A stretch of DNA of 64,000 nt from Persicimonas caeni (GCF_006517175.1 NZ_CP041186.1:4305074-4369073); one strand, 5' to 3'. Positions 1-7,378 are shown, counted from the stretch's first letter. Translations and numbers: made by a program. Notes: generated from the sequence alone by a model not told the origin.

Positions 1-1
1 A

Positions 2-157
2 GCCGAGGGCGCTGATCCCGACGAGTTGGTCTACGTCGTGCACGGCACCGCCCTCGCCATCGTCTTCTCGGGCGGCGACCTCGAGCAGGTCACCTCGGCC
101 TCGGTGGACCCCGAGCAGATCTGGGAGGCGCTCGAAGCGCTCATGCGCAAGAGTTAA
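2..157 (+). CDS. 3' end of an unknown protein
   Basis: The window opens inside an open frame that ends with TAA at 155-157. The 51 visible residues end in EALEALMRKS and include a hydrophobic stretch (ALAIVFSG) followed by an acidic stretch (DLEQVTSASVDPEQIWEAL). High third-position GC agrees with coding. The family cannot be recognised from this part, and the start lies outside the window. Confidence 0.6.
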   Translation, partial: AEGADPDELVYVVHGTALAIVFSGGDLEQVTSASVDPEQIWEALEALMRKS

Positions 158-178
158 ATCCCTCGACCGGGCGCTCGC

Positions 179-275
179 CAAACAGAGCGACCCCCGCCAG
201 CGCCCCCTCCGGGCACGATTTCGAAAAAAACACGCAACGATTCGCCCCCTTCAGCCGAAAACCGTAAGGAGGGGG
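179..275. repeat. direct repeat, left copy (flanks brnTA)
   Basis: This ~97-bp stretch runs from CCAAACAGAGC to CCGTAAGGAGGGGG and recurs at 1007-1105 in the same orientation with scattered differences. It contains an A-run followed by ACGCAACGATTCG. Read on the minus strand, both copies encode similar peptides containing PPPYGF, which shows base conservation rather than a gene. The two copies bracket the brnT-brnA pair exactly. Confidence 0.8.
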
Positions 276-302
276 CGCGATTGTTTGCGTCGTTTGTGTA
301 AA

Positions 303-331
303 TTGACCATCAGGAATCGTGTAACTACAAT
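303..331 (+). promoter_or_regulatory. sigma70-type promoter for brnTA
   Basis: TTGACC at 303-308 and TACAAT at 326-331 are separated by 17 bases, which fits the sigma70 consensus well. The site is about 60 bases upstream of the brnT start codon. BrnA-type antitoxins usually repress their own promoter, so an operator is expected here, but I cannot define one by eye. Confidence 0.5.
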
Positions 332-391
332 CGTAATGGCTCACGATGTCCTGCGCGCTATTTGCGATTGTTTGCATAGGCAGGAAACGAC

Positions 392-664
392 ATGGACATC
401 GGATACGTGTGGGACGAGCACAAGTACGAGCAAGTACGAGACAAACACAGCGTGGACTTTGGCGAGGTGGTCGATGTTTTCGAGGGGAAGCTGACCCTCT
501 ACGAAGAGGACCCGCAGGGAAATCCGGAACGCTTGATGGCTGTGGGCCAGACCAGGAGCGGTCGAGTGCTGCAGGTGATTTTCACCGACGAAGACGCTCC
601 TTTGGTACGTCTCGTCACCGCCTTTGATGCTAGCAAGGAGTGGGAATATGAGTTCAGGAAATGA
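392..664 (+). CDS. brnT: BrnT-family ribonuclease toxin
   Basis: This 90-aa protein matches the BrnT toxin family, a RelE-like ribonuclease that halts translation by cleaving RNA. The family pattern is visible: an N-terminal VWDEHKYEQVRDKHSVDF segment, then a short beta-rich body, then LVRLVTAFDASKEWEYEF at the end. The length is usual for BrnT. An AGGA ribosome site lies 8 bases before the ATG. The stop overlaps the next gene by 17 bases, so toxin and antitoxin are co-translated in the usual order, toxin first. A promoter lies at 303-331. The pair sits between two direct repeats, which suggests mobility as a unit. Confidence 0.85.
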   Translation: MDIGYVWDEHKYEQVRDKHSVDFGEVVDVFEGKLTLYEEDPQGNPERLMAVGQTRSGRVLQVIFTDEDAPLVRLVTAFDASKEWEYEFRK

Positions 665-986
665 GTCGAACCCGCCCGAAGAGTATCGCGAGGTTCCCGA
701 GGATCGCGAGACGCTCGGTCGAGGACCCGACGCGCTGCGCAAGCGGCTCCAGCAGGCTGCGAAACGCAAGCAGCAACTCACTATCCGGCTCGATGCCGAC
801 ATCGTCGAGCGTTTCAAGCAGTTGGCAGGGCCGGACGGAAGCTATCAAACCCTCATCAACCGCGCGCTACATGAGTGGCTAGAGGCCCAGAGCGTCGGTG
901 GTCTTCTGCGCACCGAACTTGAGGAACTCCGTGCGCTGGTGCAGGCGCTAAAGCCCGAGGGAGATAGCCCCGTTCCTCCAGCGTGA
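648..986 (+). CDS. brnA: BrnA-family antitoxin
   Basis: This 112-aa protein is the expected partner of BrnT. Its middle (LTIRLDADIVERFK and then GSYQTLINRALHEWL) is the ribbon-helix-helix DNA-binding segment typical of BrnA antitoxins. The acidic, flexible N-terminus is likely the toxin-binding part; in most BrnA proteins the toxin-binding part is also N-terminal. I chose the ATG at 648, inside the end of brnT, over an in-frame ATG at 624, because the upstream extension is shadow sequence of brnT. BrnA normally represses brnTA as a complex with BrnT. The C-terminal ~25 residues beyond the RHH are longer than in short family members. Confidence 0.8.
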   Translation: MSSGNESNPPEEYREVPEDRETLGRGPDALRKRLQQAAKRKQQLTIRLDADIVERFKQLAGPDGSYQTLINRALHEWLEAQSVGGLLRTELEELRALVQALKPEGDSPVPPA

Positions 987-1006
987 CGTCTGCCGACGTC
1001 TTGGCA

Positions 1007-1105
1007 CCAAACAGAGCAGACCCCCGCCAGCGCCCCTTCTCGCGGCGATTTGGCAAAAAGAACGCAACGATTCGGCCATCTCTGCCGAAAACCGTAAGGA
1101 GGGGG
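1007..1105. repeat. direct repeat, right copy (flanks brnTA)
   Basis: This is the second copy of the repeat at 179-275. It starts with CCAAACAGAGCAGACCCCCG and ends with CCGTAAGGAGGGGG. It begins about 20 bases after the brnA stop and ends about 60 bases before the DUF3800-like gene. Confidence 0.8.
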
Positions 1106-1166
1106 TGTTGTCCCCCTCGTCGGTCGACGGACACAACGCATACGCCGAAGGACGGAGGGACGACAT

Positions 1167-1961
1167 ATGCCTCGCAAGATGGCCATCTTTTGCGACGAGA
1201 CGGGCACGCACAATTGCGCCTACTTCGGGTGGGGCTCGATCTGGTGCCCCTTGGACCGGGTCGACGCCCTCGAGCGGGCGGTCGACCGCATCTGCCGGGC
1301 CGAGGGGTGTCGCCGCGAGCTCAAGTGGAGCATGAGCCACGCGCTCGCCGCGCGCCAACGGGCGCTGCGCTGGTTCTTCGAGACGCCCTGGGTCTGCTTC
1401 CAGTCGCTGTGGGTCAAGAAGAGCAAGATGCGCATCTTCCGGGGCCGCTCGTCCGCAGCGCTGGCCTACCGCAAGCTGTTGTGCACGATGCTCACCACCT
1501 GCATGGAGCGCTTCGACGCGCTGCCGGGCGGCCCGCGCGACTTCGAGGTGGTCGTCGACCAGGTCGGCGAGACCACGCGCACGCTGACCCGCCGCGAGTT
1601 TCGCATCCTGACCGCCGCGGCCAAAAAGCGCGGCGAGACCCGCCGCAACCCGGTGGCCGACTTCCGCCGCGTCGACAGCCGCTCGACGCGCGGCATCCAA
1701 CTCGCCGACCTCCTCGCCGGGGCCATCCGCGCCGGCTGGGAGGGCCGGCCCGGCGGCGCCAAACGCAAGGTCTACCGCACCGTCGCCCGCCACCTGGGCT
1801 GGAAGGACCTGCGCGCGACGACCGCCCCCAACCTCAAGTTCAACATCTGGCTGCACTGGGACTCCATCGACGCCTCCCCGCACCTGAAGACGCGCCGACC
1901 CAAGCTGCGCGTCGGGCGCGGCGACCCGCAGCGCCTCTTCGACCGACTGGGTCGCGCCTGA
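1167..1961 (+). CDS. DUF3800-like protein
   Basis: This 264-aa protein resembles the DUF3800 family. It has an N-terminal acidic motif after a hydrophobic strand (MAIFCDETGTHN), a central Lys-containing segment (RRELKWSMSHAL), an Asp-rich strand (EVVVDQVGE) and the family's C-terminal signature SRSTRGIQLADLLAGAI. The conserved acidic residues suggest an RNase H-like metal site, and DUF3800 proteins are often found in mobile and defence regions; their activity is not established here. GGAGGG at 1154-1159 is well placed for the ATG at 1167; a second ATG at 1179 is possible. It is probably transcribed separately from brnTA. Confidence 0.7.
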   Translation: MPRKMAIFCDETGTHNCAYFGWGSIWCPLDRVDALERAVDRICRAEGCRRELKWSMSHALAARQRALRWFFETPWVCFQSLWVKKSKMRIFRGRSSAALAYRKLLCTMLTTCMERFDALPGGPRDFEVVVDQVGETTRTLTRREFRILTAAAKKRGETRRNPVADFRRVDSRSTRGIQLADLLAGAIRAGWEGRPGGAKRKVYRTVARHLGWKDLRATTAPNLKFNIWLHWDSIDASPHLKTRRPKLRVGRGDPQRLFDRLGRA

Positions 1962-2041
1962 CGGCGCCACTTGAATTGGCGACACACGCAAGGTAGTTCA
2001 GACGAACGGTGTTCGAGACGGCAACTGGATCGAGGTACGAG

Positions 2042-2767
2042 ATGCAAGAGTTTTCCAAAGAAGCAAATACCTTCTTCGACGCGCACCTGGCCGACGACCC
2101 GGTCACCCAGCGCATGCTCGCCAGGCTCGCGCTGGTCGCCAACGAGCTCGACGCCGCCGGCCTCGACGCGGCCGTGGGCGCCGCCAAATTCGTGCGCGCC
2201 CTCGACCTGACCGACGCCAAGCAGGCCGCCGACCTGCCCATCGCGCTCGACGAGACGCTCTGCGAGATCATCGACGGCTCGCAGTCGAGCCCCGCGAAGG
2301 AAGAGCACTGCACCAGCCCCACCACCCGCCAGGCCGCCGCCGTGGTCAACACGGTGGGCCGCGTCGCCCGCGACGGCAAGACCTACGCCTGGGCCGACGA
2401 GGAGCTTCGCGAATCCCCGCTCAAGACCTACGCCCAGGTCAGTCTGAGCGTCATCGACGACGCCCTCGCCCGCGTGCCCCTGGCCCTCGACGACGAGCTC
2501 CGCGTCCTGCCGCGCCTCGACCTCCAGCACGACCCCGACACCGGCGACGACCACCAGGTCGTCTCCGTCGCCACGCTCGCTTTGTTCTGGGCCGAAGACG
2601 GCCAGGTCTACTGCGGCATGAGCGACAACCACCGCCAACGCTGGACCGAGGTCGTCGAGTTCGCCCGCCGCCACGACTACCCGGTGCACCAGGGCTTCCG
2701 AGGCGAGCGCCTCAGCGACGCGCAGCTGGCCGAGATCTTCGAGGAGATCGAGGCCCGGTATGCCTGA
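2042..2767 (+). CDS. hypothetical protein
   Basis: This is a 241-aa protein from the ATG at 2042 (MQEFSKEANTFF); an upstream in-frame ATG at 2009 would add 11 residues without a better ribosome site. It is acidic and rich in Asp and Ala, with no signal peptide or membrane segment. The C-terminal half looks like a compact alpha/beta domain (ATLALFWAEDGQVYCGMSDN followed by two helices). I do not recognise a family. Codon use matches the neighbouring DUF3800-like gene. A 165-bp inverted-repeat element begins 22 bases after the stop. Confidence 0.6.
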   Translation: MQEFSKEANTFFDAHLADDPVTQRMLARLALVANELDAAGLDAAVGAAKFVRALDLTDAKQAADLPIALDETLCEIIDGSQSSPAKEEHCTSPTTRQAAAVVNTVGRVARDGKTYAWADEELRESPLKTYAQVSLSVIDDALARVPLALDDELRVLPRLDLQHDPDTGDDHQVVSVATLALFWAEDGQVYCGMSDNHRQRWTEVVEFARRHDYPVHQGFRGERLSDAQLAEIFEEIEARYA

Positions 2768-2789
2768 CCGGCGCCGGTCGACGAGAGAA

Positions 2790-2954
2790 CTAAATAGACG
2801 TTCGTAATAATGACTCACTTAAATCGCGCCGCACTGAGCGACGAGGACAAGGCGCGAGGCCGACGCGATGCAGCGCATCGTGGAGAACGAGCAACGCAGT
2901 CATCGTCGTTCAGCGCAAGCGAGAAGTGAGTCATTATTGTGAACGGCTATTTAG
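2790..2954. mobile_element. MITE-like inverted-repeat element, 165 bp
   Basis: The ends are 31-bp inverted repeats (2790-2820 and 2924-2954) that match at 28 positions; the inner end of each arm reads AATAATGACTCACTT. The interior is GC-rich, has no gene, and holds a smaller hairpin around GCGATGCAGCGCATCG. The size and terminal repeats fit a non-autonomous transposable element. I see no clear target duplication and no matching transposase in the window. Confidence 0.6.
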
Positions 2955-2961
2955 CGTTGCC

Positions 2962-3148
2962 CCCGGTAAGGGAAGTACATTCCCCGACGAAGCGCATTCT
3001 ATGCGGTCATGCGACGTTGTTGATGAGCGCAGCCGCAGGCGAAGCGACGCCGAAGCGTGGTTTGCTGAGGCATCTGTAGACGGGTCCGACCCGAGCCTCG
3101 CGAGGGGGGGGCCCAGGGCGCCGTGGGAGGCCTCGACACGTGGTCGAT
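2962..3148 (+). repeat. intergenic repeat type A, partial copy
   Basis: It begins with GTAAGGGAAGTACATTCCCC and continues through a long conserved stretch (CGACGAAGCGCATTCTATGC, then CGGGTCCGACCCGAGCCTCG) to GGAGGCCTCGACACGTGGTC. The same sequence occurs at 5853-6245 and 13633-13995. The core GGGAA-GTACA-TTCCC is a small palindrome. This copy stops at the junction with an unrelated gene remnant at 3152. Confidence 0.75.
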
Positions 3149-3151
3149 GTG

Positions 3152-3229
3152 GCCGGCGAGCCCATCGAGGACGCCGACGTCAACCCGGTCGTCGACGAGG
3201 ACGTTGTCGACGACCCGGTGACAACCTAG
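3152..3229 (+). pseudogene. C-terminal remnant of an unknown acidic protein
   Basis: Directly after the repeat, an open frame without a start encodes 25 acidic residues (AGEPIEDADVNPVVDEDVVD and then DPVTT) and ends with TAG at 3227-3229. The composition is that of a real secreted-protein tail, not of random sequence. The rest of the gene is missing, cut at the repeat boundary. Confidence 0.4.
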
Positions 3230-3239
3230 CGTTCTCGAT

Positions 3240-4030
3240 TTGCAAAACAGGCCGACGCGCCCCCACTCCTCCGCGTGGAGCGCGTCGACCTTTTTCGACC
3301 CCACTGGCTCCGCGCAGCCCGCGCGCCTGCCGCCGAAAGCGACCTCGTCCCCTTCCTCCAACCCTCCAGCGACCCTCAAGCCGCGCGTCGCAAGCCTCCG
3401 CTCAACCTGCTGACGACCTGCAAACTCCGACGGTCCAGCCTCCCTGCAACCCCTCGATGAGGGACAAAACCGGATCGCCCCATATTGCAGGTGCATGACC
3501 ACGAGCGAGAAAATTGCTCGCCGACATATTCGCGGTGCATGATCGCGACCGACAAACCAACTCGTCGACAGGTTGCAGCAACGTGATCTCCAGTCGAACG
3601 ACCCCCGACGCGCCCCTCCCGGCAACCCCATCACCACCACCGGCGAGCCCTCGGCGCCCCTTCCCCCCACGGCCCCTCGAGCCATCCACCGGCAGCCGAT
3701 CCCGCTTGCCCCACCTCTCCTCGAGCTGCCCCAACCCCTCGCCGAGGCTTACACGAGCCCCTCGCCGACACATGTTGCGACTCGCGATCACGCACCTCGA
3801 ACCCCGCACCGACAAATCTTTGGCCACCGCGAGACCTCCCCAACCTCGCCCCCACGCCCCCCCACGCCCCCGCCGAGCCCTGCTGCAATGGTCGCCCACG
3901 GGGGCGAGGCCCTGGGCGAGGGTTCGAGAGCAGGAGCGGGGCAGGAGCGCGGCCAGCTTGGCCGCTTTCGGCCAACGAGCGCGGGCCTCGCCCGCCGAGG
4001 CGGCCGGACGCTACGACGAGCAGGGTGGTG
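3240..4030. other. C-rich stretch without a convincing gene
   Basis: About 800 bases with a strong excess of C over G on the plus strand (for example 3590-3870). Open frames exist in several registers but are low-complexity Pro/Arg/Ser-rich products of the composition, without ribosome sites. Similar words recur, such as GACCGACAAACCAACTCG near 3547 and CACCGACAAATCTTTGGCC near 3808. It might hold a non-coding RNA, but I see no defined structure. Confidence 0.4.
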
Positions 4031-4031
4031 T

Positions 4032-4286
4032 TCAGCCGCATATAATGGGCTTCGTCGGGGAACGTGGTTCCCGTTTGTTGGGCAACAAGCTCTCGTCAGG
4101 ACTGTAGGCAACGGCAGGAACTACGTAGCGAGCTTCTCCGAAGTATTCAGCAACTTGTAGTTGCGCTTCAGCCATCTGAGCCTGATCGCGCGAGCGTACG
4201 ATCCGAACCGGATGCCCGCAGGAGATGCTCGCGACAAATCCTAGGTTTTGCCTGACGTACCAACTCGCGGGTGGCTTTACCTTCAC
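4032..4286 (-). CDS. third gene of a membrane-protein operon, 3' end replaced by a repeat
   Basis: The start is GTG at 4286, overlapping the stop of the upstream gene (GTGA), so translation is coupled. About 71 residues look native (HPVRIVRSRDQAQMAEAQLQ and on to SPDESLLPNK). The last ~13 codons (REPRSPTKPIICG) and the stop are made of the inverted GTAAGG repeat at 4044-4073. The protein is therefore truncated, or at least has a foreign tail. The native part has no membrane segment and no family that I recognise. Confidence 0.5.
   Translation of the reverse strand: MKVKPPASWYVRQNLGFVASISCGHPVRIVRSRDQAQMAEAQLQVAEYFGEARYVVPAVAYSPDESLLPNKREPRSPTKPIICG
4044..4073 (-). repeat. GTAAGG-repeat core, inverted copy
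   Basis: On the minus strand this reads CGGGAACCACGTTCCCCGAC followed by GAAGCCCATT, a variant of the palindromic core found throughout 2.9-57.5 kb. It is one of the few copies in reverse orientation, and it supplies the stop codon of the truncated gene 4032-4286. Confidence 0.65.
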
Positions 4287-4690
4287 TGTACCCCCCGCGA
4301 CCAGATTACTCCCATTCCCACAATTACGGCTAAAAGCCCCACAACGAAAGCCGCCAAGATAATGATGAGGTCCGGAGGGGCGCTATCACCCAAGCTCTCA
4401 CCAACCGAAACACCTAACCATAAGACGATGGAGAAATGAGCTAGACCTTGGACCGCTCCCGCGGCAATGGCTAATCGCCGTAGAGCCTTGTATGTGATCG
4501 CCATAAGCGATGGAGGTGCACCGATATCAGCCAGTGCTGCGGCTTCGCACTCGACACGCACCAGACTGGAACCATCGAAAACAGGGATGAGGTCCCTTTC
4601 AATCAAAGCCCGAAACTCTCCGTGACGACGGCCCAATGCATGTCGCAATAATCGTTCCCACCACCGAGCAAGCTCGACGGTCCATTGCAA
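4283..4690 (-). CDS. hypothetical membrane protein, two TM segments
   Basis: A 135-aa protein with a soluble helical N-terminal half (ARWWERLLRHALGRRHGEF), a short hydrophobic helix near LRRLAIAAGAVQGLAHFSIV and a long C-terminal hydrophobic helix (LIIILAAFVVGLLAVIVGMG). It starts 19 bases after the upstream gene (4710-5273), and its stop overlaps the downstream gene, so the three form an operon. The function is unknown. Because it lies among Tc/Rhs fragments, an immunity role against a lost toxin tip is possible, but this is inference. Confidence 0.55.
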   Translation of the reverse strand: MQWTVELARWWERLLRHALGRRHGEFRALIERDLIPVFDGSSLVRVECEAAALADIGAPPSLMAITYKALRRLAIAAGAVQGLAHFSIVLWLGVSVGESLGDSAPPDLIIILAAFVVGLLAVIVGMGVIWSRGVQ

Positions 4691-4709
4691 AAAGAACGAA
4701 CAACTGGGG

Positions 4710-5273
4710 TCATGCCAACGTGCTCACTCGCCGATAAATGCGACCACCAAACCCAACAGCAAGTACCAGGCCTAACATCACAATCAGGCACGCAGGAACC
4801 CTCCCCTTTTCTGTAAACGCATAGATCAACTTATCACGCGTCACCCATCGTTTGACGCGAACGTCTGAAAACGCCCACCGTACGTTCTGCTCTTGAGGAA
4901 AAATACTGCAACCAACAACATCCCCTTGGATTAAGATATGGTCGTAATCGCGAGTGGCCCAAAGTGGGTAGAAGGAAGTCTGAAACATTGGCGGAGACAA
5001 ATCGCGAGGCCACTCAATCGAAACAAAGCCAGTTCCATAGTCCGTACCCCCTTCGCAATACGGGTTTTCTAGAAGTTCCGCCTTGCCTTCGATTACTCTC
5101 CAACGGGGTACACCCGTCGAAACAACGGGCGATACAATCAGATGACCTCCCCGAGCAGCTTCCCTCTCGAAATCTTGAGTTATCAAAGGGAGTAGCGGTT
5201 CGATTGTGTAGACGATCGAACAAGTTAAAAAAAACACAGCAAGAAAAAAAACTCTTCCGGGCCAACTTCCCAT
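4710..5273 (-). CDS. hypothetical membrane protein with N- and C-terminal TM helices
   Basis: A 187-aa protein. The N-terminal helix (VFFLAVFFLTCSIVYTI) and the C-terminal helix (PACLIVMLGLVLAVGFGG) bracket ~120 residues likely to face the periplasm, with two Cys (NPYCEGG and VVGCSIF) that could pair. It is the first gene of a three-gene minus-strand operon. GC content is lower than in the Tc genes, which points to separate ancestry. Topology and size resemble the protein at 12803-13444, although I see no clear sequence match. No family recognised. Confidence 0.6.
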   Translation of the reverse strand: MGSWPGRVFFLAVFFLTCSIVYTIEPLLPLITQDFEREAARGGHLIVSPVVSTGVPRWRVIEGKAELLENPYCEGGTDYGTGFVSIEWPRDLSPPMFQTSFYPLWATRDYDHILIQGDVVGCSIFPQEQNVRWAFSDVRVKRWVTRDKLIYAFTEKGRVPACLIVMLGLVLAVGFGGRIYRRVSTLA

Positions 5274-5522
5274 CTAACTCCGAACAATGGCTAACTAGTT
5301 GCCGTCCGGAAACCCCCAAGACGGCGGAGAGTGTAGCAAAAACAAAAAACGGAGGTCGCTCTTTCGGCCGGATCTGGCATCAGGCAGTATGGGTGTACTT
5401 TACAGCAGTCATACAACCGACCTCCAATGCGAAAACTTGTAGACCAGCAGCCGGCTCTGATTCCAGTCAGCCAACGGTGCCGGGTGTGACCGGAGACTGA
5501 CCGTCGGTAAAGGAGGATTTTC

Positions 5523-5753
5523 TTGAGCAAGACAAAATGGCAGCATCTCCATGTACCATTGACAGAAATAAGGAGCGGGTGTTCGAGCACGCTCTCAATG
5601 GAAATGCTGCTATGGAGGGATAATATCGAGACGCGATCGCAGAGGCCAGCGCCATTTGGGCCGAGGCAAGCAGCCAACGGTGCCAGCCAGTCGTACGGAG
5701 AAGCGTTGGTGCGGTTTTGCCGAGTGTTGCAGGCGAGGAAGAGCCGAGTGTGA
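5523..5753 (+). CDS. possible small ORF with TTG start
   Basis: AGGAGG at 5512-5517 lies five bases before a TTG, which opens a 76-codon frame (MSKTKWQHLHVPLTEIRSGC and onward). The ribosome site is good, but the later part is Arg/Ala/Gly-rich and could be shadow sequence; another frame over the same DNA reads as a protein tail ending at about 5625. It may be a gene remnant in the repeat region. Low confidence. Confidence 0.2.
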   Translation: MSKTKWQHLHVPLTEIRSGCSSTLSMEMLLWRDNIETRSQRPAPFGPRQAANGASQSYGEALVRFCRVLQARKSRV

Positions 5754-5785
5754 CGCGCCGGGGGCGGACGGTGGCCACCGTTTCG

Positions 5786-5851
5786 GCGCCTTGAGACCGG
5801 CGAGCAACTCGTCACCCAGACGACCTACGACATCCGCGGCAACGTCCTCAC
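5786..5851 (+). pseudogene. tcC fragment joined to a repeat
   Basis: About 66 bases encode ETGEQLVTQTTYDIRGNVLT, the same segment as in the intact tcBC gene near 27090-27150. The fragment stops at GTCCTCAC and runs straight into the type A repeat (GTGACGTATGGG). It is a shard left by recombination at the repeat boundary. Confidence 0.8.
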
Positions 5852-5852
5852 A

Positions 5853-6245
5853 GTGACGTATGGGAAGTACATTCCCCGACGAAGCGCATTCTATGCGGTC
5901 ATGCGACGTTTTTTCGTGAGCGCAGCCGCAGGGAAAGCGACGCCGAGCGCGCCGGGAGCGAATCGACCAAGTAGTCTTGGGCTGTGGTTTGCTGAGGCCT
6001 CTGTAGCCGGGTCCGACCCGAGCCTCGCGAGGGGGGGGCCAGGGCGCCGTGGGAGGCCTCGACATGTGGTCGATGTGGCGACCTCCCGGCAACCCTCTTC
6101 GCCCGAGAAGGCCATCCTCCCTATGCCCACCCGTCGCAACGCCTGGCCAGGGTCTGTCGTCTAAGACGCGACCACGTGTCGAGCGTCGGCCCGTTGTCAG
6201 CCCACCCGCCTAAAAGAGGCCGCGCGCAGCCTCGGTATCGAGCGC
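5853..6245 (+). repeat. intergenic repeat type A, long copy
   Basis: Nearly the same as 13633-13995, but with an insertion around 5942-5990 (GAGCGCGCCGGGAGCGAATC and following). The shared features are the palindromic GGGAAGTACATTCCCC core, the GGGTCCGACCCGAGCCTCGC segment, CAACGCCTGGCCAGGGTCTG and, at the end, CTAAAAGAGGCCGCGCGCAG. No gene is apparent. At its 3' end it merges into a terminator-type element. Confidence 0.75.
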
Positions 6246-6286
6246 CGCGAGCTGATCCTCCGATCACTTCGGGGCGTTTTGCGTTC
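6240..6286 (+). terminator. degenerate terminator-type repeat
   Basis: GAGCGCCGCGAGCTGATCCT is followed by CACTTCGGGGCGTTTTGCG. This is the terminator element seen at 7291, 30977, 36704, 40550, 45859 and 46632, but one base change (GCCGCGA instead of GCCCCGA) weakens the stem. Confidence 0.45.
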
Positions 6287-6330
6287 GACGAGTCTCAGCA
6301 TTTCGGACCACGGTCGCCGGTAATCGCGAC

Positions 6331-6510
6331 ATTGGCGCCTACGGCATGCCTGTGCGCTCCGAGTCACTGGTGATGGCCGACTCCACTACGACAGCATGGC
6401 TGGGCGCTATTACGCGTCGTCTGGCGGCAAGAAGTACGACTTTCAGGCAGGTACCGGCGCAAAAGGTCTGCCGGTGGAGATGAAAAAACCGGTCGGACAC
6501 TCTACCTATG
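6331..6510 (+). pseudogene. two joined tcC fragments
   Basis: 6331-6380 matches the tcC segment IGAYGMPVRSESLVM; 6382-6510 matches the later segment YDSTTGRYYAPSGGKKYDFQ through VEMKNPVG. About 150 bases present between them in the intact gene are missing, and an extra A in the lysine run disturbs the frame. The fragment ends where TCTACCTATGACG passes into another repeat core. It is a remnant of a deleted copy. Confidence 0.75.
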
Positions 6511-6557
6511 ACGTATGGGAAGTACGTTCCCCGACGAAGCCCATTCCATGCGGGTGA
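6511..6557 (+). repeat. GTAAGG-repeat core (GTATGG variant)
   Basis: ACGTATGGGAAGTACGTTCC is followed by CCGACGAAGCCCATTCCATG and CGGGTGA. It separates tcC fragments on the left from an orphan toxin tail on the right. Confidence 0.8.
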
Positions 6558-6560
6558 ACG

Positions 6561-6665
6561 TGGAAGAAGGGAGAGCAGTTCGTTGAGGTGTCAATTGGTG
6601 AAAATGGACAAATAGACGTTAAGTGGCTCACCCATGAGCTTTGGGAAGCCTACATGAAGCTGTGA
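6561..6665 (+). pseudogene. C-terminal remnant of a toxin tip (orphan)
   Basis: An open frame without a start gives 34 residues (WKKGEQFVEVSIGENGQIDV and then KWLTHELWEAYMKL) up to TGA at 6663. The composition is AT-richer than tcC and like the variable tips. It lies between a repeat and a gene that begins 8 bases later (6674), as in the four tip-immunity pairs downstream. The most likely reading is the last part of a lost Tc/Rhs tip. Confidence 0.45.
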
Positions 6666-6673
6666 GGTTCTAG

Positions 6674-7165
6674 ATGGAATATTTTAATGAAGGTGACAGG
6701 CAGGTTTTGTTAGGACAGCGAACTTGGGACTTGGCGGGTCGAGCGGATATGGCTTTTCAGGCGAGGTTTGAGGAATGGTGCGAACAGGAGTTGAGCCTCG
6801 TTACAGGGCATCAAGTTTCAGCTGTACGCGTTGACTGTATCGAAGGCTTTAATTCATTTGTTCTAAAGGCTTGTATGGCGACTGACGATCGTGTTCGGTT
6901 CAGTTCGCCCAAGCCAACCTACTACGGGAACGCTTCGTTGATGCGGAATCGTGATGGAGCGATTGTCATGTCTGCGGACTTGTTTGTCTTCGTGGCGAGT
7001 CAGCGAGTGCGCACGTACGCGGAGACTTCCGAAGGTGGAGGGACCGTACTGGAGTTGGCATTCGATTCTGATTCCCACCACTGGAGCAGCTCGTGGGGCG
7101 TGGAATACTTTGAAGAAATGGCCTCAATCGAACGAGATGCACTGGCTTACTTTGCCGCGACGTAA
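6674..7165 (+). CDS. putative orphan immunity protein
   Basis: A 163-aa soluble protein (MEYFNEGDRQVLLGQRTWDL...), acidic, with beta-rich segments (GAIVMSADLFVFVASQRVRT) and a helical end. No known family recognised. It begins 8 bases after the orphan tip remnant and is AT-richer than the Rhs genes, like the other immunity candidates here. Its last codons (GCG ACG TAA) lie inside a tandemly doubled repeat core, so the repeat supplies the stop and the native C-terminus may be lost. The immunity role is inferred from position. Confidence 0.5.
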   Translation: MEYFNEGDRQVLLGQRTWDLAGRADMAFQARFEEWCEQELSLVTGHQVSAVRVDCIEGFNSFVLKACMATDDRVRFSSPKPTYYGNASLMRNRDGAIVMSADLFVFVASQRVRTYAETSEGGGTVLELAFDSDSHHWSSSWGVEYFEEMASIERDALAYFAAT

Positions 7166-7225
7166 GGGAAGTACGTTCCCCGACGAAGCCCGCGACGTAA
7201 GGGAAGTACGTTCCCCGACGAAGCC
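7156..7225 (+). repeat. perfect 35-bp tandem duplication of the repeat core
   Basis: Two identical adjacent units, 7156-7190 and 7191-7225, begin CGCGACGTAAGGGAAGTACG and end GACGAAGCC. Each contains the palindrome GGGAACGTACTTCCC in the form GGGAAGTACGTTCCC. The first unit holds the stop codon of the upstream gene. The exact identity points to a recent duplication. Confidence 0.9.
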
Positions 7226-7290
7226 CATTTCACGCGGGTGAGCGCGGCTTGCGGTAGTTCACCACATTGCACGTCATCTAAGACATCGAG

Positions 7291-7328
7291 CGCCCCGAGC
7301 TGATCCTCCGATCACTTCGGGGCGTTTT
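7291..7328 (+). terminator. rho-independent terminator in the repeat element
   Basis: CGCCCCGA at 7291-7298 pairs with TCGGGGCG at 7317-7324, followed by TTTT. It belongs to a ~170-base element that starts at the GTAAGG core and passes through TTCACCACATTGCACGTCAT. It would end transcription from the orphan immunity gene. Confidence 0.75.
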
Positions 7329-7378
7329 GCGTTCGACGAGTCTCAGCATTTCGGACCACGGTCGCCGGTCGTCGCGAC

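Noticed and set aside
3514..4160. Overlapping plus-strand frames of ~195 codons in the C-rich stretch
   Set aside because: Their products are Pro/Arg/Ser-rich in every register, without ribosome sites, as expected from base composition.
5291..5815. Minus-strand frame of 174 codons upstream of the membrane-protein operon
   Set aside because: It crosses a tcC fragment in antisense and has Cys/Arg/Ser-rich noise composition; no ribosome site.
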